Shown here: one piece after another, positions 10,898 through 22,559 of the stretch | Layout of the letters: each line of letters starts with the position of its first letter | How positions within the stretch are numbered: position 1 is the first letter of the stretch | Assembly (NCBI RefSeq): GCF_009727055.1 | Contig: NC_052353.1 | Location: forward strand, 43,432,577-43,496,576 | Direction: 5' to 3' | DNA length: 64,000 nucleotides | Source: Benincasa hispida | Lineage: Eukaryota; Streptophyta; Magnoliopsida; Cucurbitales; Cucurbitaceae | Position numbers and translations under genes: made by a program | The notes under the pieces: model-generated | The model's input: only the letters and a program-made list of their open reading frames with translations | Databases searched by the model: none | What the model was told of the DNA's origin: nothing

Positions 10898-13030
10898 TGT
10901 TGGGTTGATGCCCTAAAGTCTCGTGTTCTGTAGTTTGTAAACAGTTTTGTACGAACGCTTGTGTTGTATAATATATGAAATTTACTTCACTTGTATTTTG
11001 CTCAGTTGCATGTTTTATTTGCTTTACCATAAACCAATAAACATAAAATCCTTGGTTATCTATATGTGACTCAAGCATGTATGAGGTGACATACAAGTGG
11101 ATCATGTCTTGAGTGATAACCAAAATGGTCTGTAGTATATGGATATAGGAGGTAAACCTTATCCTGGTAACGCTACGGATGCAGCCCGCTTTGTGGAATG
11201 GTCACAAGTGTTGTGACTTGTCACAAATGGTTTGATCCTGATCATTCGTGTTGGGGACATACGAGCGGGGCGCAATTCTATACAAAGAGTTTGTATAAGA
11301 CCTAACCACGAAGTGTTTAACGTCTCGTTATATAACACCGTTCATGACAGAGACTTCACTTCATAGGATGACCCATAGGTAACATGACTTCAATCCTAGT
11401 GCGTTGGGAACTCTGCCATTGAGGACGGTTCTTTGATTTGTATTGGTGCGAGTGGCCAGGTCGCCGATTGAAACCTACTATTTTGGGGATTCGCCTGATT
11501 TGAGAGCTGGAAACTCAACTACACAAGATGGAATTCACTCCTTCCCCGAGGTAGAGGTAAGTAGATAAGATAGCTCCCTTAAGGGCTAATTCCAAGGCTT
11601 GAACAATGTGGCACACACACCTTCTCTTGGCCCGAGAAAGTGTTCACACATAGTTGGACTATGTTTTATTGTTCATTAGAAAAATCGGTGGTATTTAAGG
11701 AGTGAGATGTAACTATAAGAGCAAAAAGGTAATTTGACCCAGCTATACTTACGAGCATCTGTGAAGAGTCACCGTACTCATAATTGGTTATATCCGATGG
11801 ACACATAAATATATCTGTGGTAAGAAGAGTTCAGCTGTTGGTTTTAGTGGAATGCCTGACAGTTAACGGATGGTGGATATCGTGGCTAAAGAGTTTAGTC
11901 GCTATTCATGGAGCCATTGGAGCTTTGAGCCATAGGTTCATTAGGTCCCCTAGGTAGCTTGGATAAAGTCAAGAATCAATGTTTGATTTAATTTGAAATA
12001 TTCAAATTGACAAGAGGAAGTTCAATTATATATGATATAATTGGACTAGTTAATTATATATGATATAATTGGCTAAATGTATGAGATACATTATTTTGGA
12101 GGATTTAGATATAAATATGATTTATATCAAGTAGAGGAGAAATTACTATAGTAGATATGTGATATCAAAGTATAGGGTAAAAATATAATATGATTATATT
12201 TATTAATTATTAATTATATGATAATTAACCTAAAATCTCTCTCGGACATGCGTTAATGGGAAAAACATCGGTTATTGTAACTGATGAATAAAAATGAAAT
12301 TTGTTTCATTTTGAATAGTTCAGAAAAGATAGAAGGTTTGCGTCAGTGTGAAAACATAATCGATCGCTTAAACTCGAGAGCCTACACGATAGTCGTTGCA
12401 GCCTAAACGATCGCATACCTCACGCCTAAACGATTGTGTACCTAGTGCCTAAACGATCGCAGCTAAGTAAATGATCGGTTAGCTTTCCTAAATGATCGTA
12501 TAGTGTGTCGTGTTTGCTAAACGATCGCCTTCTGTTTTCTAAACGTTCGTTCAGTAACATCTACACGATCGTGTAGTTTCTTCTAAGCGATAGGTTCATA
12601 TGCTCTCCCACTTGCTTATCTCCTACACGATCAGTTCTTCCTCCTACCTCTAACAAACTCGCCAAAGACTACGCTTTGGGTTCTCACTCCAAGAATACCT
12701 GGAACTCTTTTCTGATGGTGTCATCCCGCTGCGTTCGTGTGTTGGGTTATTCGTGCTTCTGTAGTCGACGCATCTGTTGGCCGTTGGTTGATTGGGTAGG
12801 GTCATCCGCTGCATTGAGTTCCAAAGTTTGAAGATCATCTTCAACTGGTATGAGAACTCTCTCCTTTTTTTTTTCTTGTTCAAAGCATGCCATTAATTAC
12901 TGTTTGTTTCCATAACTGTACGTTTGAATGTATCTGGTGTATTTTGGTCACTGTGAAATTGGAACGATCTGAACGTGCTCATGGAATTCTTTGTTAAGAG
13001 ATCCTTCAACTTAACACATCCCTTAGCTCC
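10898..13030 (+). repeat. 3' LTR of copia-2
   Basis: It begins TGTTGGG directly after the purine tract GGACAAGTGGGAGAT. The first ~1.1 kb is homologous to the copia-1 LTR (for example the segment describing a GTGTTGGGGACATA block near 11250). The distal part (12350-12630) is an ACGATCG-rich stretch not seen in copia-1. No coding potential. The end is placed near 13020 by similarity in layout only. Confidence 0.65.
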
Positions 13031-13275
13031 CAATCAAAGGTAAATGATCGTGGTAAGCGATTGCTCAGCGCCATCGCATAGCTTAGCTCCCACCCGAAGC
13101 TACACGATTGTGTAGTGCTATCGTATATGTAATACAATGCATCAATTAGCTCCCAAGGTAGACGATCGTCTAGTGCACAACACCTAAACGATCAATGCCC
13201 GAAGCTACATGATCATTTGAGCTTTTTCTTTACTTCGTCTAACGCATGAAGCTAAATGATCGCTTAGCTACTGGA
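12355..13275. repeat. Degenerate dispersed repeat built on ACGATCG
   Basis: Roughly eighteen variants of CTAAACGATCG / CTACACGATCG are scattered at 10-60-bp spacing in two blocks, 12355-12630 and 13040-13275. Examples include a 16-bp palindrome CTACACGATCGTGTAG near 12561 and TAGACGATCGTCTA near 13161. The spacing is irregular, so this is not a simple tandem array. Confidence 0.7.
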
Positions 13276-13567
13276 GCTCAATGACGAATGAACAAAGGTT
13301 GATCGTCTGGAATCTGCAACTCGGCCTCTTCGCTTGTTTCTTCTAATTACAGCTTAATTTCAATTCTAATGACGCCAAATAAATTCCAGACTCTTGGGAA
13401 GGAATTAAAGCTCATCAAACAAGAGCTAATTACAAATTTAAATGAGAAACTAATGGTCAAAACTCAGAAAATCATATCAGTACAGTAGTTTCATATTGTC
13501 TATACAAAACACCTACCAAACCAGAATTAATCCAATTTGAATGCTTATAAGATGTCTCTGATCCAAT
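13276..13567. other. No recognisable feature
   Basis: AT-rich sequence between copia-2 and copia-3. I see no ORF, PBS, PPT or repeat here. Confidence 0.5.
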
Positions 13568-15044
13568 TGTTGGATCAACACGAGCACGTAGTGGAAGAAA
13601 TCCTTTTCATGCTCTAGATTGAGTTGTGGGACTCAAATAAGTTGGAATCAAAGGGAATATAGAGAAAGCTCACTAAACCAACCCATTGAAGAACACCTTC
13701 TTCATTCGAATTTTTCAACAAAAATTCTATCAGTTCATCAATCTTTTCTTCACTCCAATCTATTCAATATATTGCAGACCATCATGGAAAGAGATGTATT
13801 GCAAGGGATGCAACTCATGCTTAGAGTAAATCAAGGAAGAGGTGGGTTTCTTGTAAGCTAGTTGAAAATGAACTTGAAAAACCCAATTTTCAAGGTTGTA
13901 TAATTTTCAATTTCCAAAAAACCAAAATTGATTTAAAAATCATATTTTATTTCTAAAATCAAATTTATTAATTTTACAAATTAATTTTCTAATAAAATTA
14001 ATAAATAATTATTTAAATAATTTAAATAATTCTAATTGATATTAAATTAATTTTTACACAATTTCATCTTCATATATTTAAATCATATTTAAATACATTT
14101 TCTCCAATTTTGTTTGATTCTAATTTGAACGTTTCAAATTAACTTATCACGCTACTCTTGAGTTAATCCATTTCCGAGCTAGTAGGGGGACCTCATGGAC
14201 CTGCAAATCATGGGCTCCCACGATTCGAGATTAATCGACTAAACTTATTAGATCGATCTAACCCCCATTCGTTAACTAATGAGTCACTCCACTAAAGCTC
14301 ATAGTTGAACTCCCCTCACTGTAGATATATTATGTCCACTCGATATAACCATGATTAGTAAGTTAACCCTTCATAGATTGTTTGTAATAATGGCTAGGTC
14401 AAATCTCTGTTTTACCCTCGAAGTTACCTCTTGTTCCTTAAGTCCCCATTGATCCCCTAATAAAAAATTGTAAAGCCCTGAAATGGCAGTCTTATTGAGC
14501 CGGCGTTGTTGAGCCAACCCTCACCTATGCAAATCTAAGGGCAATCCCAAATAAATAGGAGTTCATAGTTAGCTTAGAATTAAGGTCAAGTTACTTAGAT
14601 CATTGCTTTGAAATAGTTAGTCTTAAACAGTAAACAACGTTATAAAGTAAGAGTGACTCATTTCATGGTCCGATCTTGTACAAACTCTTTTGCACAAGGA
14701 CAACCCCACTCCTCATGTCTAACATGAACGAATTAAGATCACTTTGTATGTAGCACTTTACAACTCCTTGTAACAACTATAGAACAAGTCGTATCCAATA
14801 GTGTTACCAGAATAAGATACCCAACCTTATCCATATACTATAGATCTTTTTAACTATTTACTCGAACCTAATCCACCTTTATGTCTCCATATAAAGTTCA
14901 AGTACTCATCCAATAGTCAAGGGACTTTTAGGTTTATTGGATTTCTATTCAAGCAATAGATCTATTCCATAACACCATTTATTAAATTTTCAGAATAAGT
15001 TCCATTGTTTACATACCACGAGTTTTAGGACATAAAACCCAACA
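13568..15044 (+). repeat. Left LTR block of copia-3
   Basis: It ends in AACCCAACA at 15044, 18 bp before a TTGGTATCAGAG PBS. A matching TGTTGG lies at 13568, which I take as the tentative start. Its right ~900 bp (14150-15044) is the reverse complement of the copia-1 LTR body. The ORF at 13619-13861 has no family signature. Confidence 0.6.
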
Positions 15045-15061
15045 CTTTTTCTTATTTCCTA

Positions 15062-15073
15062 TTGGTATCAGAG
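15062..15073 (+). promoter_or_regulatory. copia-3 PBS
   Basis: TTGGTATCAGAG is the usual plant copia PBS, complementary to the 3' end of initiator methionine tRNA. Its orientation agrees with the gag fragment that follows. Confidence 0.8.
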
Positions 15074-15121
15074 TGGGTCACCATTATCTCCGGTGTTGTG
15101 ATCCGGCCTCTCTCAAATGGA

Positions 15122-15750
15122 ATGAGTAAAAAGGAAAGAGGATCTACTACATGTCCCTTTGTGTTGGACAAAAGAAACTATGCATATTGGAAAGCGAGGA
15201 TATCAACCTTTCTAAAATCCTTAGATAACAAGTCCTGTAAGTTCATTATTGTTGGTTGGACCCATCCTCAAGGGGCTAATGAGAAAAGTGAATTGAAACT
15301 CAAGCTCAAAGTAGAGTGGACTAAGAGAAGGATAAAACCTCTCTTGGAAACTCACAATCTTAAATGTCAAATTCAATGGTGTTGATAAAAATATCTTTCG
15401 GTTGATCAATATGTGTGTCTCTATTAAAGAAGCTTGGGATATTCTTGTTGTTGTTCACGATGGAACATCCAAAGTTAAGATGTCTAGATTACAACTATTG
15501 GCCTAAAAAATTTGAAGTTCTATGAATGCGAGAAAAGGAAACTAAAGTTGAATCCAATATTAGATTACTTGACATTGCAAACGGACCATTTTTCCTTGGA
15601 AGAAAAAATCTCTAAAAAGAAACTTGTCAAGAAAACTCTCAGATCATAGATTACAACTGTTAGATTGTTGGCATCTTCATAAAGTCTCTTGATGTGAAAT
15701 AGTTTGAAACTCTTCGAGCTGCCTTGGGTCTCTACACTAATTATTTGTAG
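15122..15750 (+). pseudogene. copia-3 gag fragment
   Basis: The ATG at 15122 opens a copia Gag N-terminus (CPFVLDKRNYAYWKARISTF, then a VGWTHP motif). Open to 15385, then shifted and interrupted by stops; a fragment resembling the middle of Gag can be followed to about 15660-15750. No zinc knuckle is visible. An in-frame TTG inside the PBS would extend the frame upstream, but the ATG fits the family start. Confidence 0.82.
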
Positions 15751-15759
15751 CAACTAACC

Positions 15760-17513
15760 GTGTTTAGTATGTGGGTCTTGAATAGATTCTACTTCTTTCC
15801 ATGAATTAGATCTTCAAATCAATAGAAGACCACCAAAACCTTCTCTACTATTCTCCAACTCAGATCGAGAGGTAGAATCATTGAATTTGAGCTGGATTTA
15901 AGTGAGTTCAAGAGAGGGTTCGAGCTGGAGAGATTGCAAGCCTCAATAATCTAAAAAATTGAACATTTTATATGTTCAATTCATGCAAGCACTTAGCATT
16001 AATGCAATTTGACACTTCAAATTGCATTACTATTAATACTTAGGTGTCCAGTTTAGTGGATTAATCCAACAATCTAATTTTTTAAAAATAAAAAATCAAT
16101 TTTAATTCAATTCTTAAATTCTAATTTTGAAAAAATATTTATTTAAATAATTAATTTTTAATTGATTTAATATTTGATATTAAATTATTATTATTTAAAT
16201 TAATTAATTAAACAAATTTAATTAATTAATTTAAATAATAATAATTTAATATCAAATATTAAATCAATTAAACATCTAATTGATACATGAATCCTATTCA
16301 TGTAGTTTAATAATTAAATCAAATATTTAAATATTATAATCTCTCTGATGACGTTAAATTTCAATAAATTAAACCTATAATTATATCAAATACAATCAAA
16401 GAAACCCTAAATTGAATTTGAATACTTTGAATTCAAAATCCTAATTTCGAATTTGAACTTTTCCAAATCCGCTAATTCACTAATCCAAGATAAATTTACG
16501 AGCTTATAGAGGAACCTTATAGACCTACAGATCATGAGCTTCAACGATTTGAGATTATTTGGCTAAACTTTCTAGACCAAATTAATCAAAATTTGTTAAT
16601 TACTAAGACGCACCACTACAATTCGATAGTTACACATTCTCACTGTAGATATATTTCTGTCCATTTTAACCATAATTGATAAGTTGAACCTTCACAAGTC
16701 GTTTGTAATTACAGCTGGGTCAAAATTACCGTTTTACCCCTGTAAATACATATTGACCCTTAAGCACCCACTGATCCTTCATTGAACAATTGGTATATAG
16801 TCTAATTTATAAATCACGTCCCTCTCGTGGGCTCTATTGTTCAAGAACATGAATCAGCGCTTAAGAGAACAACCTATCTGCTAACCCTAAGTCTGGTAGG
16901 AGTGAATTCCATCTTGTAGAACTATGTCCCTAGCTATCTATCTAGTCTTATCCTCAAAATGGAATGCTTTATTGAGAGTGCTGTTGGACTACTCTCACTT
17001 ATGAAGATCAAATGATAATCTCGAATAAACAGAAGTTCATAGTTAGCTCAGGATTAAGATCGAGTTACCTTAGGTCATTGAATTTAAAATAGTCAATTTT
17101 AATAGTAACGGTTGTTATAAAGAAAAGTGACTATTTTGAGGTCTAGTCTTATGAAAACTCATTGCATGGGATGCCCCCACTCACATGTTTCCATATGAAT
17201 AATTTTGGGATCACATTATTTGTATCAGTATACAAAATGGGTCACATCTAATAGTGTCACCAGGATGAGGTACCCAATCCCATCCATATACTTATAGACT
17301 ATTTTGGCTATATACTAAAACTTGATCTTCTTTTATTGTCGCCAGATAAAGTTAGAATATTCATATTATAGTCATGAATTCGTTTATCGGAATTTTATAG
17401 CAGAATGCAATATCAACAACAATTTATTGAATACAATACTCAATAATACTTTTATTGATAAATAGAATATGTTAACAGTATTTACAAATTGCAAGTTTAG
17501 AACATTTCCAACA
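15760..17513 (+). repeat. Right LTR block of copia-3
   Basis: AT-rich block with repeated AATTAATTAAA-type tracts at 16080-16280. Its right ~1 kb (16490-17513) parallels 14150-15044 and ends TTCCAACA. It is clearly related to the left block in the same orientation but strongly diverged. The left edge is uncertain. Confidence 0.55.
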
Positions 17514-18264
17514 GTTCCTTCCCATGGTGCAAAGTGAAAACGAACAATTCGTATGACAATAGCTAAAGAAAAGAAGAAAAATATCTACATATAACTCGTA
17601 CAACAATAGCTAAAGCTAAAGGACATTCCCAACAGTTCCCAACAGTTCATTTCATAGTTTTCTACAATTCTTCCCTTATTAAGTCCACAAATTTATTTTT
17701 GTTGCATTAGTTTGAGATATACATATCTATGTATATATATAAAGGTAAAATTAAAAAAAAAAACTATTTGAATAATTTAAGAAAAATATGTGATTGTTTA
17801 ATGCATCTAGAAGATCTATTGGTTAATTTATTTTTTGTTTCACAAATTTAAGCATTTTAAAATTGCGTGATAATTATCTCTTAGTTGGAGAGAATTCCTT
17901 TTATATATTTTATTTTTATTTAAATGATTTGATTATGTCTTTATTTCAAATTTTAATTTAAACCTAAAGAATATATTAACAATTATGATAAATATATTTA
18001 AAAAATTATGACAAACCTCTCTTAGGTTTTTTTTTAATATTTTTTATTTTGATTTGGATAATTTGATTATCAGTTTAAACAAAAATATTTTTAATTCTTT
18101 TTTAAAAATATCATGATAATCATCTCTTAAATTATTATTTTTTTACTTCATGATAATCCTCCTAAATTAAAAAACACAATCTTTTCTACTTAGATAATTT
18201 GATTAACTAGTTAATTTCTACTCCAATTTAAAATTTCGTGATTCTCTTAAAATCATTTTTTATT
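17514..18264. other. AT-rich, probably host intergenic sequence with diverged tandem motifs
   Basis: No coding or retroelement signal. A phrase like GATTTGATTAT ... TAATTTAAAC ... ATGATAATCATCTCTTA recurs loosely several times (17880-18240). The same phrasing occurs at 60880-61260, on the other side of the retroelement pile. Confidence 0.55.
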
Positions 18265-19394
18265 CTACTTCTAGCTAGCCTTTTCCATTTCTCTTCTTTT
18301 CTTATATTGTATTATATTACATTTTGGCTTAAGGAATTAATACATTTTGTGATCAATGCATTTCTGTATTTCCTTCAACTCCATCTCCATCTTCATTTAC
18401 TAGCTTCCTTAACTTTCATTGCATCACTTAGTGAGACGGTTAGTGTATCACATACTTAATCATGCGACATAGGAATATGAAGCATGTAGCAAACTACTGG
18501 GAGGTGTGCGTTGCATGAGTATTGTGAGAAAATCTTATTTGCTTAGTGTGAAGTTGTAGCAACGCCTGTCTATAGGCGGACGCATTGCTTGTCTATGAGT
18601 AAAGTCAGCAACAACTAACTGCCTAGGAGGGTAAGTGGTTGGTCACATTAAGCAATGTAAGCAAGTGTTCACTAGAGATAGGAATAATCTTACGTCAACC
18701 AGGATTTCGCGGTTACCTTGTCTTATGCATGCGCCCAACACACCTTTAGAGCTACTCAAGAGAGAGTCTAAAGAAAGAACCTAAGACTTGAGAGAGCTAG
18801 GTTAGAATCGAGGCTTAGGATAGCTAGATCGCATAAGCAAGAATGGAGACTTAGGAATAAGTTCCGTTTGCTATTACAAATCACGTGCATTTGCAGCGGG
18901 CGTGTATGGCATGATCACATTAGTTTGCATTGGCTAGGGTTGCCCTTGCGGTCAAGCTTAGGGTTGCGATGAAGACATCCTCACATTTTATCTATTTTTC
19001 CATGCATTTACTACACGTCAACAGTTGTCGTGTCTCTACCTCTCAGTCATATTCTCAAATTTTTGTCTGTTAGTTAGGAGTAGGAGTAGGTTATAGTTTA
19101 CAACCCCTTTTATTCATCAGCTACAAACACATTGTCGCATAACCTTTAGCTACAAGTCCCTGAGTTTGACCTCGGATCACCCGAGAAACTTGCGTTCGCG
19201 TTATACTTGGCGTGAGCGCAAGAAAATTTGTGATAGGAACACATGGTCATCACATATAAGAGTAACACATATTTTCATTCCAACGCATGACCATCGATGC
19301 ATGATAATAAATGCATAACTTAAGATATGCATCGCATATTGCGTCCCACATAATTTTAGTCACCAAGTTTCTGGTGGCTAATTTCATGTCATCA
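18265..19394 (+). repeat. Left LTR of element C, missing its first part
   Basis: It begins where homology to 21717 of the right LTR starts and ends CATCA at 19394, just before the PBS. The missing ~0.84 kb corresponds to 20879-21716 of the right LTR. The leucine-rich ORF at 18238-18459 recurs at 21715-21909 and is LTR sequence, not a gene. Confidence 0.78.
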
Positions 19395-19399
19395 AGTTT

Positions 19400-19417
19400 T
19401 TAGCGCCATTGTCGGGG
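19400..19417 (+). promoter_or_regulatory. Element C PBS (tRNA-Asp type)
   Basis: TTAGCGCCATTGTCGGGG differs at a few positions from the complement of the 3' end of plant tRNA-Asp (…CCCCGGCAACGGCGCCA). The LTR end CATCA lies six bases upstream, as in A and B. Confidence 0.8.
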
Positions 19418-20281
19418 ACTTGGCAGCTAATTATTTGTTGAGTTTTGTTGCAAGCAACCTTTTTACCTTAGGAGTATTGTAGCTTGTGCGACCAAGTTGC
19501 AAACAATATTGAAGTGTAGGCGATGCACCGAAAGCCAGTATTGACCCCAAGGTAGAAGGGCAACCAATCGCGTGAGCTGAAGGTAGTTCTAAGAGCCTGA
19601 CAGCTGCATGCGCCCACCAATTGCGAGAAGTTCCAATGGTCAGGGTGAGCCTTTTGACCTAAGCAGTTGAGAGAAATCTCCTGCATGGAAGATTCCTTGC
19701 GGTGACACCACGCCAATTTCTCCAGGGACGTCTTCTACTCTTTCTTTACCTTGCTTTTCTAGTTTAATTTATTTTTATTGTTATTTTGGATATGCTGCTG
19801 CTTCCTTGGTTGTGGTGCGTTTTCTCCTTGCAGGTGCGATAATAATTCTCCTCGGTGCGCAGTTACAACGGATGAATTCTCCACATCATTCAACGCATGG
19901 CTTCGATTGGAGGAACTCCAAAGCATGGTCGCATGCGTTATTCCGCTTAAGGTTCTTTTCTTGTTATATTTTATGCATTATCCTTTTGAAATTCTCCTTG
20001 TCTGATTGTGTTCCTTTGCGATGCATCTATGATGGTATGTATAATTCACCGCATCCGCTTACTAAGCATCGCAAGGCTCACCTTACTTTTAATAGCTTCT
20101 TCAAAATTTGAAAGTCTTAAGTTTTATTATGTGCAAACCTTTGCTCAAACATTTATTACCGCATTCCTGTTGAGTTTGTTTTTAGCTTTGCGGTGAAAGC
20201 ACTACCAACCTCTAAGTTTGGGGGTGGCAGCGATCCTAGAGAATTTCGTTCATTACATTGCGATCATTCTATAACAAAAAA

Positions 20282-20560
20282 CAAATTGAGAATAACAACT
20301 CCACTATCAACACAATGGGGAAACCCATGTTGATAAGAGTTAAGTTGTGAAAGGCACTTACCCGTAGTTGGATGTCCGCATGACACACGTGGAGGCAAGC
20401 CAAAACGAAGGTAAGTTGCCAGGATCAACGCATAAGCGCAACTTCGCTGTCGAGTGCAAGTCAAATCAAGCAAGACAAGAGTTGAGTTAAATATGGAATG
20501 CAACCGAAGTTCGATGCCCGCATGACACACGTGGGGGTAAGCCAAAACGAAGAGTGTAAT
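20282..20560 (+). promoter_or_regulatory. Element C 3' UTR block with two copies of the CACGTG motif
   Basis: The motif copies are 20367-20410 and 20509-20552. The conserved core is GCATGACACACGTGG followed by a GGCAAGCCAAAACGAAG-like part. Each carries CACGTG (the plant G-box). The same pair occurs in A (46106, 46249) and B (56104, 56307) at similar spacing (~140-200 bp). Confidence 0.75.
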
Positions 20561-20839
20561 CAGGTTCAACACTGTATTTTAATAAAAAATCGCAAAGCTT
20601 TGAACTGTTTTGAACGAACGCATTCTCAAAAGCTGAACGAAAAGTTGCGGGGAATGAATAAAAAGTTTTTGAGCAAAGGCTTGCCGGATTTAAAGTTAAA
20701 AAAGATCTTTTTGAAGAAGCAGCCATAGTGGAGGAGAGCGTTGCAGCCATGGTCAGAGGTATGAGTAAATTATATTCTGAAAGGCTAGTCATTGCAAAGG
20801 AAAGCCAGAAGGTGAGTTAAGAATTTCTTGAGTATAACG

Positions 20840-20878
20840 CATGCTTGAGGACAAGCATGATTCTAAGCTTGGGGGTGC
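20840..20878 (+). promoter_or_regulatory. Pre-PPT hairpin and PPT of element C
   Basis: CATGCTTG-AGGA-CAAGCATG (20840-20859) is a perfect 8-bp inverted repeat with a 4-base loop. The purine tract AAGCTTGGGGGTG follows, then the LTR start. Confidence 0.75.
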
Positions 20879-22013
20879 GATGACGGGCAGAAATGCACGT
20901 CATCTTACGCCTTTTATTTAGAATTATGAGGATTGTTATGTGAAATATGCAGTGAATATGTTAAGAATTCATGAGAAAATGAGTTTGCGTCGTCCAACAT
21001 TAAAATCTCAGCTAACCCACTATTATGCGTTATTATGCGTTCAACTGTCTATTTTGTAGTTAACGCAGGAAGTGAGCACATACACGGAAGCTGGGCTACC
21101 ACAAAGACAATCGCATGCGAAGAATTTCTCCATCGCAAAGGTGAACGCATACGTTCGAGGCATGGATGTTGCGGCCATCAACCGCATGCATCCATTGCAT
21201 AAGAGTTGCGGTCATCTAGTGAATGCGGTCATCGCATAGAAGTTACGGTCATCAAGTGAATGCGGTCATCGCAAGATTGTGGTTACATGATGATAACCAT
21301 AATAGAGGGATGAACGCAAAGTTGGTGGAATTGAAACGTGAATGCATATATCGGAAGAATCAAAAGATGATGTTGACATTTCACCTACCACGCCGTTAGC
21401 AGCAGAGATTCAGAAAAGGACCAATGCACCGCGAATGTCAAAATCAGAGCAGGTCCATTAATGTTGTTGGCAATCAATCTCCATAAATAGAAGTCGATGA
21501 GCAGAATTTCAAATCATCCAAGTTTCGGCCTTTGGGCGGATCCTTGTGATCTAGACGAAAGCATGAAAGGAAAGCTTGAGAGTTCTTTATCTCCTTCATC
21601 CATTTCGAGTGACGATCGGAACCTTCGCCGAAGTTAGATCTCGAGATAGTCAGCTCCACTGCCCTTCCATGGCACCACCGGCAGCCTTGACACACAGCTA
21701 CTGGAAGCAAGACATTGCTTCTAGCTAGCCTTTTCCATTTCTCTTCTTTTCTTATATTGTATTGTATTACATTTTGGCTGAAGGAATTAATACATTTTGT
21801 GATCAATGCATTTCTGTATTTTCTTCAACTCCATCTCCATCTTCATTTACTAGCATCCTTAACTTTCATTGCATCACTTAGTGAGACTGTTAGAGTATCG
21901 CATACTTAATCATGCGGCATAGGAATATGAAGCATGTAGCAAACCACCGGGAGATGTGCGTTGCATGAGTGTTGTGAGAAAACCTTATTTGCTTAGTGTG
22001 AAGCTGTAGCAAC
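20879..22013 (+). repeat. Right LTR of element C, 3'-truncated
   Basis: It starts GATGACG with the terminal hairpin (20879-20904), directly after the PPT. The T expected in the TG terminus is altered. It runs to 22013, where homology to the left LTR (18555) stops and a minisatellite begins. The segment 21380-21790 matches 7780-8260 inverted. Confidence 0.8.
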
Positions 22014-22439
22014 ACTGATCTTGAACTTGAATATGGAAGCGGGCCCTTTACATCGATCTTGAACTTGAAGATGGAGAAGCATCAATGGATCCTCTGAACT
22101 TGAAGATGGAGGAGCATCAACGGAGCCTTTAAACTTGAAAATGGAAGAGCATAAAAGAATCCTTCGAATTTGTAGATGGGCATCGAAGAAGCCTCTAAAC
22201 TTGAAGACGGAGGGAAATCGACAAAACTTCTAAACTTGAAGATGGAGGAACATCAATGAAGCCTCTGAACATGAAGATGGAGGGGCATGCAATCCAATCT
22301 TTGAACTTGGAGATGAAGAAGCAACAGTGCAAACATCGAATTTGGAGATGAAGAAGCATCAATTCAACTGTTGAAGTTAGAGTTGTAAAAGCAATAGTGC
22401 AACCTCAAACTTGGAGACGGGGAAGCAGTAGTGCGACCA
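22014..22439. repeat. ~35-bp minisatellite, about 11 diverged units
   Basis: Units contain GAACTTGAAGATGGAGGAGC followed by ATCAA and a short variable part. Unit starts are near 22023, 22061, 22096, 22131, 22166 and 22197 and continue with loss of similarity to 22435. It is interrupted by stops in all frames and I give it no coding role. Confidence 0.8.
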
Positions 22440-22473
22440 TCACCCAAATTACAAAAGGAATTTTCTTTAATAT
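22440..22473. repeat. 34-bp direct repeat, left copy
   Basis: TCACCCAAATTACAAAAGG and the following AATTTTCTTTAATAT recur at 25801-25834 with one mismatch. The two copies bracket the extra ORF of element F. Confidence 0.85.
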
Positions 22474-22559
22474 AGGAGGATTATTGCTGAGGGACTAGTG
22501 GGTCTGGAGGCAGATTTTGAGGTGGTGCAGGAGGAGCTTTTTCAAAATTTAAGTGCTGC

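Larger units (their letters stand above)
8700..13030 (+). mobile_element. copia-2: 5'-truncated Ty1/copia element
   Basis: The element starts abruptly inside integrase at 8700, against the end of the antisense gypsy LTR. It runs through RT and RNase H to a stop at about 10795, a double PPT, and an LTR starting TGTTGGG at 10898. The protein sequence is close to copia-1 but distinct (related families). It carries many single-base losses, especially at 9690-10300. The right limit is approximate. Confidence 0.88.
13568..17513 (+). mobile_element. copia-3: short copia derivative with two LTR blocks around a gag fragment
   Basis: Two related non-coding blocks (13568-15044 and about 15760-17513) both end in CAACA and flank a PBS-like site and a gag fragment in + orientation. 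No protease, integrase, RT or RNase H is present, so the element has a large internal deletion or is non-autonomous. Both blocks match the copia-1/copia-2 LTRs in inverted orientation, which conflicts with the + direction of gag. Confidence 0.7.
18265..22013 (+). mobile_element. Element C: non-autonomous gypsy (Athila-like) element without gag or pol
   Basis: A 5'-truncated left LTR (18265-19394) is followed by a tRNA-Asp-type PBS, 1.48 kb of non-coding sequence, a PPT and a 3'-truncated right LTR (20879-22013). The LTRs overlap over 18265-18555 versus 21717-22013 and are nearly identical there. No gag, protease, RT or integrase motif can be found in any frame of 19418-20840. What it does share with A and B is the PBS, the 3' UTR block with the doubled motif, the pre-PPT hairpin and the LTR-start hairpin. 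That is the set expected of an element mobilised in trans. Confidence 0.82.

Noticed and set aside
12846..12860. TGGTATGAGAAC, PBS-like sequence after the copia-2 LTR
   Set aside because: It differs from the copia PBS at key positions and no element interior follows; probably within the LTR end.
18238..21909. Nearly identical leucine-rich ORFs at 18238-18459 and 21715-21909
   Set aside because: They lie at the same position in the two LTRs of element C; conservation reflects LTR identity, not a gene.
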